From the NCBI GenBank assembly GCA_014872785.1, contig WKFJ01000012.1, positions 1 to 64,000 on the forward strand: DNA of 64,000 nucleotides. Direction: 5' to 3'. Below, one piece after another: positions 42,052-50,935 of this stretch. Both the position numbers and the translations under genes were made by a program. Numbering within the stretch: position 1 is the first letter of the stretch; every line of letters starts with the position of its first letter. The notes beneath the pieces were generated by a model. That model did no database searches, was not told where the DNA came from, and saw only the letters and a list, made by a program, of their open reading frames with translations. The DNA comes from Alteromonadaceae bacterium. GTDB lineage: Bacteria; Pseudomonadota; Gammaproteobacteria; Enterobacterales; Alteromonadaceae.

Positions 42052-43944
42052 ATGCGATTTGTCTGCGCGGTTTTATTAACGGGCTTGATCTGCTCGTTAA
42101 AAATCTCTGCTCAAAATTTCTCGCCTGAAGACTTCAAAGTGGCTCTAGTTGGGCAATTCATTAAGAATATAGAATGGCCTCACAACGACGCTGAACTGTC
42201 GATTATTGTGCCGCAAGATCGCAATATGCTCAGCACACTTTCCGTGTTAGATGGGGAAGTGATAGAAGGTAAGCGCATCTCCGTTTCATTTGCATCAGAC
42301 ATAAGTAACCTACCGGACGCAGATCTAGTTTACATTTCCAAAGAAGTCATAGGTAATTTAGATAATGTTCTAGCGTTGATGCGAGGTAAAGGCACGCTAG
42401 TCGTTACCGAAAATAGCCCTACGCTGCACAATGTCATGATCAATATCGTTGACAATTCCAGCGCGCAAAACGAAACCTACCGGCTTAATTTTCAAATTAA
42501 TCGCCCTAACATCGTTTTTGAACAGTTGACAATAGACCCAGAGCTTATCTTGTTTGGAGGCACTGAACTCGATGTTGCGACCCTGTACCGCGAAACAGAA
42601 ACAGCAATGCAGAGCTTGCGCGATGAGAACCTACAAACCCTGCAAGAACTCGAACAAAAACGCCAAGAGCTCAACGAGCAACAAGCAAAGTTACTAGGAC
42701 TGGAATCTAATTTCAGTGAGTTAGAAGACCGCCTAAAAGCAAGCCAAGAGCAATTAAACAAGCAACAAAAGGCGCTTGCCGAAACCAATCAAAAGCTCGC
42801 CAACGTCAATTCTGATTACGTTGCCGCTAAAGAAGATTCAGAACAGAAACTCTCCGCGGCGAAGGCCGACGTAGAAGAGCAAATCAGAATTTTAAGCTCT
42901 CTTGAACAACAAGTTGCACAAACCAATTCTCTGCTCGAAGTAAAGGATGCCGAACTACAAGCCAAAGACGCCGCTTTGGAAGATACGTCTGAACGCCTCA
43001 TTGAGAAAACAGAGGAAGTGCAGCAACAAGCAGAAGTCATAGATAAACAGTTTGTCATCATCATCACCATCGCCATCTCCTTACTGGTCTTTACGATAAT
43101 GACGCTTATTGTCGCCAAAATGTTCTTCAAAAACCGTTCTATTACACGAGAGCTGGAAGCAACTGTTGCAACGCTTAAGGACGCTCAAGAGCAGCTTATC
43201 GAATCTGAAAAACTGGCCTCTCTTGGACAAATGGTGGCGGGCGTTGCACATGAAATCAATACCCCCATTGGCGTCGTAGTAACCTCTTCTAGTAAAATTG
43301 GTGAAGATGCGGCGACCTGTCTGAAAAAACTTGAGGACAAATCACTCAAGCGGAGCGAGATGGAACGCTTTTTAACGGTACTAGTGGAAACTGATCGTCT
43401 GATACAGAGTAATCTTGAGCGTTGTTCTAATTTAATTCAGAATTTCAAACAGGTCTCTGCCGATCAAGTCGTAGCCGAAAATCGTGATATTCATTTGCAG
43501 AATTACATTCATGATGTGATGACCACGCTCTCGGTCGTCATGAAACGAAATAAAGTGACTTGGAAGGTTACTGGCGACAATCCAACGCAGAACTTAGACC
43601 CTGGCTTGTTAAGCCAAGTTATTAACAACTTAACAAACAACGCGATCAATCACGCATTTGGTGACAATGAAAACCCGGCCATCAATATTGAGATCAAGAG
43701 CATAGAGGGTTATGACCAAATCAAGTTTACTGACAATGGTCGCGGCATGGATGAAGTCACCAAGAAAAAGATTTTCGACCCTTTCTTCACAACCAAGCGA
43801 GGTAGCGGTGGCACGGGCTTAGGCATGAACATAGTTTATAACCTTGTCACGTCGAAACTACAGGGAACGGTGTCAGTGGACAGCGAACTCAACGTTGGTA
43901 CCACTATCACTATCGAACTTCCCAGTAATATTAAACCTGCGTAA
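42052..43944 (+). CDS. YfiR (DUF4154)-domain sensor histidine kinase
   Basis: The protein has 630 residues from ATG 42052; a TTG at 42034 is an alternative start. In order it has a signal peptide (1-20), a YfiR domain (about 22-170, beginning FKVALVGQFIKNIEWP), a long coiled coil (about 180-330), a membrane helix (about 334-358), a HisKA-like helix with His400 (MVAGVAHEINTPIG), and an ATPase domain with N-box NNLTNNAINHAFG, DNGRGMD and GTGLGMNIV. YfiR normally represses a periplasmic-sensing diguanylate cyclase. Here it is fused to a kinase. It follows the TonB receptor in the same direction. Confidence 0.85.
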   Translation: MRFVCAVLLTGLICSLKISAQNFSPEDFKVALVGQFIKNIEWPHNDAELSIIVPQDRNMLSTLSVLDGEVIEGKRISVSFASDISNLPDADLVYISKEVIGNLDNVLALMRGKGTLVVTENSPTLHNVMINIVDNSSAQNETYRLNFQINRPNIVFEQLTIDPELILFGGTELDVATLYRETETAMQSLRDENLQTLQELEQKRQELNEQQAKLLGLESNFSELEDRLKASQEQLNKQQKALAETNQKLANVNSDYVAAKEDSEQKLSAAKADVEEQIRILSSLEQQVAQTNSLLEVKDAELQAKDAALEDTSERLIEKTEEVQQQAEVIDKQFVIIITIAISLLVFTIMTLIVAKMFFKNRSITRELEATVATLKDAQEQLIESEKLASLGQMVAGVAHEINTPIGVVVTSSSKIGEDAATCLKKLEDKSLKRSEMERFLTVLVETDRLIQSNLERCSNLIQNFKQVSADQVVAENRDIHLQNYIHDVMTTLSVVMKRNKVTWKVTGDNPTQNLDPGLLSQVINNLTNNAINHAFGDNENPAINIEIKSIEGYDQIKFTDNGRGMDEVTKKKIFDPFFTTKRGSGGTGLGMNIVYNLVTSKLQGTVSVDSELNVGTTITIELPSNIKPA

Positions 43945-44039
43945 TAATCCGCTTTTCATTAGCTTGTTGTAGAGCTAATTCGCTTTTTCAAGCGTAACTA
44001 GTGCAAATGCAAATTATCACAACCTAAGATATTTTTACG

Positions 44040-44702
44040 ATGAAGTACTACAGTACCCTGCCCTTGACCGCACTATTCGCCTTTTCGCTTATAAATCTGT
44101 TAGTACTTTTCGAATTAATTCCTTCCGGTCTTGAGCAGTTGAATAGCTATCAAGATTCACTAGAAAACTACTTCTACCTACTAATACTTCTCATCATTTT
44201 TTTGGAATCGATTGTATATGTCGGCTTCTATTTCCCGGGTCAGTTTTTTGCCGTGATATTGGTAATAGGTGCCAATCCAGATGCGGGTGATATTCTATTA
44301 CTCACCGCAGCTATGGTGGCCGCTGCGACAACAGGTTCACTGGTAAACTATAGTATTGGGAGAATGACGTCGAAAAATCATGGTGAAAGTATTGAAAAGA
44401 CCAAGCTAAAGCACCTCTTACTTGCCATGATACACATGAACTCCTTAGCCTTTTTCATGCTGGCTCAAGGTGCTGCACGCAAGCCGATTAGCATTGTACT
44501 TTTAGCAGGCGTGTTGAACTTGCCCTATTATTTGTTATTGATCGGATCGACTGCCTATATGAGCGAGCAAGTAATGGGCATCGCAGAAAATACCCCACTA
44601 CTATACAGCCTTTTGGCTATTTGGTTGGGTATTGCTATTCATCTAGATGTTAAAAAACGACGCAACGCCAAACAGCAACCGGAAGCAGCGTTAGCCGATT
44701 AA
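44040..44702 (+). CDS. DedA/VTT-family-like membrane protein
   Basis: The 220-residue protein has several membrane segments, and the middle (FLESIVYVGFYFPGQFFAVILVIGA...AAATTGSLVNYSIGRM) follows the DedA pattern of an acidic residue, a re-entrant Pro-Gly loop and the YxIGR end. DedA proteins act as lipid scramblases or transporters at the inner membrane. The match is to the pattern and not to a specific member. Its 3' end overlaps the convergent gene at 44691 by 12 bases. Confidence 0.65.
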   Translation: MKYYSTLPLTALFAFSLINLLVLFELIPSGLEQLNSYQDSLENYFYLLILLIIFLESIVYVGFYFPGQFFAVILVIGANPDAGDILLLTAAMVAAATTGSLVNYSIGRMTSKNHGESIEKTKLKHLLLAMIHMNSLAFFMLAQGAARKPISIVLLAGVLNLPYYLLLIGSTAYMSEQVMGIAENTPLLYSLLAIWLGIAIHLDVKKRRNAKQQPEAALAD

Positions 44703-45392
44703 CTCCAGTGTATCGTCTAGCTCAAGAAACGTTTCAAAACCGTTGTCCGACGCCTTAGCCTGTGTAATAGCATCCTGGTAGAATTTTAATTGCTTGGGCG
44801 TCATAAACTCACACAGCAACACTGTTTTGAAAATCATGATCCCTTGCTCAGTCTCACAATTGACGATAAACACTTTGTCTTCAAACACGATATGAACTTT
44901 TTGCCCCTGTTCAAATTGTGTTTGCGTGTACTTGCTGTGTACCAGGACAACTGCAAGGGAATGTGCCACCAATTGCAGCGCAGTGTGCAAACCGTCGAGC
45001 TGTGCTCTTTGAATCAAGCGAATAAAGAAGTGACTGTGAAACAAAGCGTCTTGGGCAACATCCACCTGCATCAGTTCTGCTAGGTCATTCTTGATAAGCT
45101 TTTTGGAATCGAGAGTGGTGCGCTGAGCAACCATTAGCTTGCCAATGCCGTCCTCATCAAACGCCTTGGGTTCGAGGTAAAAGAAAGTACTGTGAAAATG
45201 CCAAGGGTGCCTCGTGGGTTTCTTGTACTCAAACAATGTCACCATTTGATGCGCTTTTCGAAACGCACTCAAAAAGCTCTGCACCGACTTCTTTGAATCG
45301 AAGACGTGCTCATGCTTGTAAAAATCGGCAACCGACGCACTCGCGCTGCGCAAATCTCTTAAAAAGAAGGCTTTGGCCTGACTCTCGTGCAC
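44691..45392 (-). CDS. Protein of unknown function
   Basis: The 233-residue protein has no signal peptide, membrane segment or motif that I can assign. It looks like a soluble, mixed alpha/beta protein with a hydrophobic core segment (FEQGQKVHIVFEDKVFIVNCETEQGIMIF) and many His residues in the middle (PTRHPWHFHSTFFYLEP; ALFHSHFFIRLIQ). It lies 16 bases before gspB in reverse orientation order and could share its transcript. It converges with the DedA-like gene. Function unknown. Confidence 0.55.
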   Translation of the reverse strand: MHESQAKAFFLRDLRSASASVADFYKHEHVFDSKKSVQSFLSAFRKAHQMVTLFEYKKPTRHPWHFHSTFFYLEPKAFDEDGIGKLMVAQRTTLDSKKLIKNDLAELMQVDVAQDALFHSHFFIRLIQRAQLDGLHTALQLVAHSLAVVLVHSKYTQTQFEQGQKVHIVFEDKVFIVNCETEQGIMIFKTVLLCEFMTPKQLKFYQDAITQAKASDNGFETFLELDDTLELIG

Positions 45393-45408
45393 GGCTTAAT
45401 TCTCTTGG

Positions 45409-46533
45409 TTACCAATCCGACAAGGCACGCATACTGAACTGATGGCCTTGAAACAATAAAATGACTTTCTGCGGTTCAATTTTTTCGAGGAACAAGTTTT
45501 CTGTGATCCACTCGCCTTCACCGAGTTCAACCCCATTGACCTTTACCCATCTCTGTTCTGGGTCAGTGGCATACATGTGCGCAGAAAAAGATACGGACGG
45601 TAGCCTAGTCATTACGCGTGCGGGAAGTTGGTCAACTCTTGGCACATCCTGATAATAATCAACGGTGAGATCCCGATTACTGTCGTAATCATAAGCATCA
45701 TCACCAACACTATAACTATCGTTAGCACTCTCAGCTTCTAAATCAGCCATCGCCTTTTCGAACCGCTGCATCAATTCAGATGAAACTTGGTTATTTGGGT
45801 CAGCTTGAGCAGAAGGGGCCGTGGTATTTACAGCAGCTAGTTCCTCTTGAACCACATCTTGTGTATCGGCCGCAGCAGAGCCTATTTGAGCACTTGGCTG
45901 AGAAATATTGTCAGTTTGATTTTGACTCGATGCGCTTTGTTCGCTAGTAATCTCAGTGGTCGACGCACTATCGCTAATGGGTTTAGTCTTTGCGAGCACC
46001 GGTGTTTCGATACTGTCGCCGTCTAGATTGGAAACTTCAGCGGCCTGATTATCTGATGCTGCGCCTTCTATTGACTGGGAAGGAGCTACCTTTGTTACTT
46101 CCTGAGCAGCAAACAAATCTTGGTAATTTGCACCACCCCAGCCAAATCCGAAGCCGCCAGCAGATACAATCACAGCAACAGCAATTTGCTTACTGTAATA
46201 CTGCCAAGCAGAAGGTACTTTTTGCAAAGAAGGCATGAACAGACTGCGATTAAACTGTTCCTGTAAATGGCTATCCGTGTCAGTAGTCGGCTTTTCAGCA
46301 TTAGCTTTCATAACGAACTGAGTTTGTGAAACGTGTGGCTCTTCAGGCTCTAGTTCCACTGTCTGGTCTGGGTCAATACTTACGGTAATAACACCCATTT
46401 CGGCTAGACCTTGTACCATCTCAACACTCGTCACTAAACCGGATTTGCGAATGCGCACCGGGCCGTTTTGTTCGACGACACTCAGGATAACCATGCCTGG
46501 CTTTACATCTTGTATTGCTACTTTCTTAGCCAT
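45409..46533 (-). CDS. GspB-like protein with a DUF3391-like N-terminus (type II secretion assembly)
   Basis: The 374-residue protein has three parts. Residues 4-58 (VAIQDVKPGMVILSVVEQNG...GLVTSVEMVQGLAEMGVITVSID) resemble the DUF3391 domain of the HD-GYP protein at 36541. A single membrane helix (about 115-135) follows. After a long low-complexity Ser/Gln/Asp-rich periplasmic stretch, a C-terminal GspB/ExeB domain (LPSVSFSAHMYATDPEQRWVKVNGVELGEGEW...LLFQGHQFSMRAL) closes the protein. GspB pairs with GspA/ExeA to insert the type II secretin through peptidoglycan. The start overlaps the exeA-like stop by eight bases. Confidence 0.85.
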   Translation of the reverse strand: MAKKVAIQDVKPGMVILSVVEQNGPVRIRKSGLVTSVEMVQGLAEMGVITVSIDPDQTVELEPEEPHVSQTQFVMKANAEKPTTDTDSHLQEQFNRSLFMPSLQKVPSAWQYYSKQIAVAVIVSAGGFGFGWGGANYQDLFAAQEVTKVAPSQSIEGAASDNQAAEVSNLDGDSIETPVLAKTKPISDSASTTEITSEQSASSQNQTDNISQPSAQIGSAAADTQDVVQEELAAVNTTAPSAQADPNNQVSSELMQRFEKAMADLEAESANDSYSVGDDAYDYDSNRDLTVDYYQDVPRVDQLPARVMTRLPSVSFSAHMYATDPEQRWVKVNGVELGEGEWITENLFLEKIEPQKVILLFQGHQFSMRALSDW

Positions 46534-47437
46534 ACCAGTTCCCTACTAAAAATCCCATTGCAGCAAAACCAACGAATAAACTACAGAGCAACAACATATG
46601 TCGTTTACCCTGTCTTTGTTTAACAACGTCATCACCTAAGATTTGTTTTGCCGCGGCAATCAGTATGTGGCTTCTTACATTGAGTAATTGTTTACTTGCC
46701 GAAATAGTAAGTGCGCGGTCACACAACAAATTAATGACTCTCGGAATACCGCCCGTGATTTGATAAGCATTATTAACCGCACCATTACTAAAGATACTTC
46801 GATCGCCATTTGCGACTTGTAATCGATGTGCCACGTATTGTTTTACTTCTGATGCAGTGAGCGGGAGCAGGTGATAGCGCGCGGTGATGCGCTGTGCTAG
46901 TTGTCTAAGCTCGTTGCGTTTCAATAATTGCTGCAGTTCCGGCTGACCAATTAAGACTACTTTAAGTAGCTTTTCTCGATTGGTTTCAAGATTGGTAAGC
47001 AGGCGTAATTGCTCTAGCACTTCCGGCATTAAATGTTGTGCTTCATCGATAATCAAAACTGTGCTTTTACCGTTTTGATGGTTTTCACTTAACTTTGCGA
47101 GTATTAGGTCAGTGTAATACTTTAAACTGGCCAACTTTGGTTGATAGTCGATGCCCAATTCATCACAGATAGTGGCGAGCAATTCCAGTGCTGATAATGT
47201 TGGGTTGAGGATCATGGCCACCTGCGTGGTAGAAGGCAAATCCTGCAGAAGTTTCCGGGCGACAGTGGTTTTTCCGGTACCCACCTCACCTGTTAACATC
47301 ACAAAACCACCACTTTCTCTAAGACCAAACGTCAAATGAGCCAATGCTTCTCGATGTCGCGGGCTCATGTAGAGGTATTCAGGGTTAGGAGCAATAGAAA
47401 ATGGATTATCCTTTAATCCAAAGTAGTTTAAATACAT
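46526..47437 (-). CDS. ExeA/GspA-like AAA ATPase (short form)
   Basis: The 303-residue protein begins MYLNYFGLKDNPFSIAPNPEYLYMS, the standard ExeA opening. It has Walker A (LTGEVGTGKTTVARKLL), Walker B (TVLIIDEAQHL) and a C-terminal membrane helix (LLLCSLFVGFAAMGFLVGNW). The sequence stops directly after that helix, so it lacks the periplasmic peptidoglycan-binding domain of full ExeA (about 540 residues). It would provide cytoplasmic ATPase activity to the GspB partner. No other type II secretion genes are nearby. Confidence 0.85.
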   Translation of the reverse strand: MYLNYFGLKDNPFSIAPNPEYLYMSPRHREALAHLTFGLRESGGFVMLTGEVGTGKTTVARKLLQDLPSTTQVAMILNPTLSALELLATICDELGIDYQPKLASLKYYTDLILAKLSENHQNGKSTVLIIDEAQHLMPEVLEQLRLLTNLETNREKLLKVVLIGQPELQQLLKRNELRQLAQRITARYHLLPLTASEVKQYVAHRLQVANGDRSIFSNGAVNNAYQITGGIPRVINLLCDRALTISASKQLLNVRSHILIAAAKQILGDDVVKQRQGKRHMLLLCSLFVGFAAMGFLVGNWYG

Positions 47438-47806
47438 GTTGTGCTCACGGTAAACAAAGTGTCTTTGACATAACTACATCACTTTGTTGAAACTAAAATT
47501 CGAGTTTGTTTTCAGGCGTATACGCTAGCGATTATTCCTTTATAAGTCAAAGCCTAGAATCTTGCATTCATTGAAGGTTAATGTTGTGGCTACGTACCCA
47601 ACCGGTGCCATAGTTTAGTTACATAACAACGACAATTTTGGCATAATAACAATAATATGTTTATGCAGCTGTCGATTCTCACTAGTTGTTTTATACATAG
47701 ACCCCAATGACACCCCCGATTAAGACATTAGGTACATGCTAAGAAGCTCAAGTTATTCACTTAATAAACACCATAGCCTCTATTTAAATTCTCCAATGGA
47801 GGTTTT
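47438..47806. other. Intergenic region between exeA-like gene and cca
   Basis: These 369 bases separate two divergent genes and hold no convincing ORF. They must contain both promoters, but I could not fix a -35/-10 pair for either. A minus-strand open frame at 47761-47994 overlaps the cca start and is rejected. Confidence 0.5.
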
Positions 47807-49048
47807 GTGAAGTCGTATTTAGTGGGCGGAGCCGTACGTGATTTATTACTTGAACGACCTATTAAAGACAAAGATTGGGTTGTGGTTGGGGCTACCGTCG
47901 AGCAAATGCTAGAGCATGGCTTCACCCAAGTTGGCAAAGACTTTCCGGTATTTCTGCACCCCAAAACCAAAGAAGAGTATGCCCTTGCACGCACTGAGAG
48001 AAAAGTTGCCGCGGGTTATACTGGTTTTGATACTCGTTTCACACCAGATGTAACTTTGCAGCAGGATCTTGAGCGAAGGGACATCACTATCAATGCCATG
48101 GCGAAAGACGATAAGGGCGATATTATAGACCCGTATGGTGGTTTAGCAGACCTGGAAAATCGCGTTATTCGTCATGTTTCTGATGCTTTTATTGAAGACC
48201 CCTTGCGAGTATTACGCGTGGCCAGATTTGCAGCGCGTTACCACCGATATGGTTTTCGCGTCGCTGAAGAAACCAAGCTTTTAATGCAAACAATTGCAGC
48301 CTCAGGTGAACTTGAAACCCTGTCCGCCGAACGTGTTTGGGTGGAAACTGAGAAGGCGCTTAGTGAAAATAATCCGGAAGTGTATTTCCAGATATTGCGA
48401 GACTGCGATGCCTTGGGCTACTGGTTTAAAGAACTTAACGCCTTGTGGGGCATCCCTAACCCAGCCAAATGGCACCCCGAGATAGATACCGGCGTACACA
48501 CTATGATGGTACTTGAGCAATCAGTTCGACTATCAGATTCAATCTCCGTGCGTTTCGCTGCGTTGTGCCATGACTATGGCAAAGGCATTACGCCAGAGTC
48601 AATGTGGCCAAGCCACCGGGGACATGAACAAAAAGGTTTACCTCTGGTTAAAGCGTTTTGCCAACGATTGAAGGTACCCAACGCCTGTAAAGAACTCGCG
48701 CTAATGACCTGTGAGCACCATGGGAATGTGCACCGAGCAAAAGAACTCAAAGCCTCTACGATAATAAAGTTGTTTGATAAATGTGATGCGTGGCGCAAAC
48801 CTGAACGTTTTCTATACATGCTATTGGCCTGTCGCGCCGATGCCAGAGGAAGAACCGGCTTTGAAGATATTCCCTACCAACAAGTGGATTATCTAGCGCA
48901 ATGTTTATCCGCAGCCTCAAGTCTCAGCCCCAAATCCATTATTGATGCGGGATTCAAAGGCGCTGAAATTAAACAACAATTAACTCTGAAACGCACAGAT
49001 TCAGTTGCACAAGTGAAATCGGAGTTTCAATTTAATGAACAAGAATAG
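47807..49048 (+). CDS. cca: Multifunctional CCA-adding tRNA nucleotidyltransferase
   Basis: The 413-residue protein is a class II CCA enzyme with YLVGGAVRDLLL, KDWVVVG, RRDITINAMA and GLADLENRVIRHVSD in the nucleotidyltransferase/tRNA-binding core. A C-terminal HD phosphohydrolase domain (VRFAALCHDYGKG; HHGNVHRA) is also present, as in E. coli. It adds and repairs the 3' CCA of tRNAs and may remove 2',3'-cyclic phosphates. The start is GTG at 47807, preceded by a near-perfect GGAGG site. Confidence 0.97.
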   Translation: MKSYLVGGAVRDLLLERPIKDKDWVVVGATVEQMLEHGFTQVGKDFPVFLHPKTKEEYALARTERKVAAGYTGFDTRFTPDVTLQQDLERRDITINAMAKDDKGDIIDPYGGLADLENRVIRHVSDAFIEDPLRVLRVARFAARYHRYGFRVAEETKLLMQTIAASGELETLSAERVWVETEKALSENNPEVYFQILRDCDALGYWFKELNALWGIPNPAKWHPEIDTGVHTMMVLEQSVRLSDSISVRFAALCHDYGKGITPESMWPSHRGHEQKGLPLVKAFCQRLKVPNACKELALMTCEHHGNVHRAKELKASTIIKLFDKCDAWRKPERFLYMLLACRADARGRTGFEDIPYQQVDYLAQCLSAASSLSPKSIIDAGFKGAEIKQQLTLKRTDSVAQVKSEFQFNEQE

Positions 49049-49068
49049 GGCTAAATAGCCCTAACTTA

Positions 49069-50277
49069 ATGAGTAAAACTATGTTTGAAACTTTAGAGCT
49101 GGACGATGAGTTATGTCGCGCCGTTGCCGAAATGGGATTTAGTAAACCCACGTCAATTCAAAAAGAAGCGATTCCTGCCGCCCTTGACGGCGCTGACGTG
49201 CTTGCTTCAGCTCCTACCGGCACAGGCAAAACGGCTGCCTTTCTGTTACCGGCCAGTCAATTCCTGTTAGATTTTCCGAAACCACACTGTGAATTCGCTC
49301 GCATCCTGGTATTAACACCAACCAGAGAATTGGCACTGCAGGTCTACGAGCAGGCCAAAGCAATAACGGCTTACACCGGACAAAAAGTCGGTGTGATTAT
49401 TGGCGGCATTAACTATGGTACTGACCATGCTGTACTGGACGAAGCGACCGATATTATTATTGCCACGCCGGGTCGCTTATTCGAACACATAGAGCAAGAA
49501 CGTTTTGATTGCCGGGAATTAGAGTGGCTGATTTTGGATGAGGCCGACCGCATGCTTGACATGGGGTTTGGTGGTATCGTTCAGCAAATATGTTCAGAAG
49601 CCAGATGGCGTAAACAAACTCTTTTGTTCTCAGCAACGCTAAACAGTGGCGATGTAAGACGGTTCGCCCATACGGTACTGAAAAACCCGGTGGAAGTGAG
49701 CGCTAGTCCTTCGCGAAAAGAACGACCAAAGATATTGCAATGGGTGCACTATGCCGATGACTTACAACACAAAGACGCCCTGCTAGAACATATCCTACGC
49801 AGTGAAAACATGGAAAAAGCCATCGTTTTTGTTAAAACACGAGAACGACTACATGCACTGTCGCAAAAGTTACATGAAGTTGGTTTATCCTGCTCTGCCA
49901 TTCGCGGTGAGATGCCTCAAGACAAGCGAATTGCCGCATTAGAGCAGTTCAAATCGGGACAAACCAACATATTGGTCGCGACGGATGTTGCGGCGCGCGG
50001 CATTGATATTCCAGAGGTCAGCCACGCGATTAACTACGATTTGCCGAGAACAGCTGATGTTTATGTTCACCGCATTGGGCGAACGGGCAGAAGCGGCAAT
50101 AAAGGCATCGCCATATCGTTGGTGGAAGCTCACGACATGACGGTACTCGATAAAATTCGTCGTTACACCGATGAGCCAATAAAGCCGCAAAAGATTGCTG
50201 GATTAGAGCCAAAGCACAAGGTTGCCAAGATTCCCAGTAAAAAGCCGAAAAAGAAAAAGGCCAAAAAGAAAAAATAG
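49069..50277 (+). CDS. srmB: DEAD-box RNA helicase SrmB
   Basis: The 402-residue protein has all helicase motifs: Q motif (GFSKPTSIQKEAI), APTGTGKT, PTRELALQV, TPGR, DEAD (ILDEADRMLDMGF), SAT, and the second domain with ARGIDIPEVSHAINYDLP and HRIGRTGRSG. The overall pattern and Lys-rich tail (KKPKKKKAKKKK) match SrmB, which helps assemble the 50S ribosomal subunit. It follows cca by 20 bases. Confidence 0.88.
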   Translation: MSKTMFETLELDDELCRAVAEMGFSKPTSIQKEAIPAALDGADVLASAPTGTGKTAAFLLPASQFLLDFPKPHCEFARILVLTPTRELALQVYEQAKAITAYTGQKVGVIIGGINYGTDHAVLDEATDIIIATPGRLFEHIEQERFDCRELEWLILDEADRMLDMGFGGIVQQICSEARWRKQTLLFSATLNSGDVRRFAHTVLKNPVEVSASPSRKERPKILQWVHYADDLQHKDALLEHILRSENMEKAIVFVKTRERLHALSQKLHEVGLSCSAIRGEMPQDKRIAALEQFKSGQTNILVATDVAARGIDIPEVSHAINYDLPRTADVYVHRIGRTGRSGNKGIAISLVEAHDMTVLDKIRRYTDEPIKPQKIAGLEPKHKVAKIPSKKPKKKKAKKKK

Positions 50278-50312
50278 ACACGTAGACACTGCGTAAAACA
50301 GGAATAACTTGC

Positions 50313-50915
50313 ATGAAGTCAATTGTCCTTGCCACGGGTAATAAGGGTAAAGTAAAAGAATTAGAAAAGGTTTTCGACCCATTTGGCGTTGAGCTTATCA
50401 GTCAGAATAAACTCAACATATGCTCTGCTCCTGAGACGGGCACCACGTTCGTGGAAAATGCCATTATCAAGTCAAGACACGCTGCTCACAATGCAAAAAT
50501 GCCGGCACTTGCAGATGACTCAGGACTGGTTGTGCCTGCCTTAAAAGGCAAACCAGGGATTTATTCAGCGCGTTTCGCAGGTGAAGATGCCAATGACGAC
50601 GAAAACATAGACAAGCTGTTACACGACCTAAAAAAGAAAGATGACGATGAACGCGACGCCTACTTTCACTGTGCTCTGGTATTTATGCGTTCCGCAAAAG
50701 ACCCTACGCCTATTATCTCGCAAGGAATATGGAAAGGTAGAATAACCAAGAAGCGCAAAGGTAAAGACGGTTTTGGATACGACCCAGTATTTTGGGTCAA
50801 TGAAATGGACTGTACCGCAGCGCAGCTTGACAAAGCATCCAAAAACGAAATAAGCCATCGCGGTAAGGCTGTGATTGCGATGATCAATAAAATGCGCACA
50901 CTTGGTGTGCTCTAA
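50313..50915 (+). CDS. rdgB: XTP/dITP diphosphatase (RdgB/HAM1 family)
   Basis: The 200-residue protein begins IVLATGNKGKVKELE, the family signature. It contains ALADDSGLVVPALKGKPGIYSARFAG and GFGYDPVFW. It hydrolyses non-canonical purine triphosphates, keeping them out of DNA and RNA. It is followed by hemW after 20 bases, a common pair. Confidence 0.96.
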   Translation: MKSIVLATGNKGKVKELEKVFDPFGVELISQNKLNICSAPETGTTFVENAIIKSRHAAHNAKMPALADDSGLVVPALKGKPGIYSARFAGEDANDDENIDKLLHDLKKKDDDERDAYFHCALVFMRSAKDPTPIISQGIWKGRITKKRKGKDGFGYDPVFWVNEMDCTAAQLDKASKNEISHRGKAVIAMINKMRTLGVL

Positions 50916-50935
50916 AAGTCGATTGCGAGTCTAAT

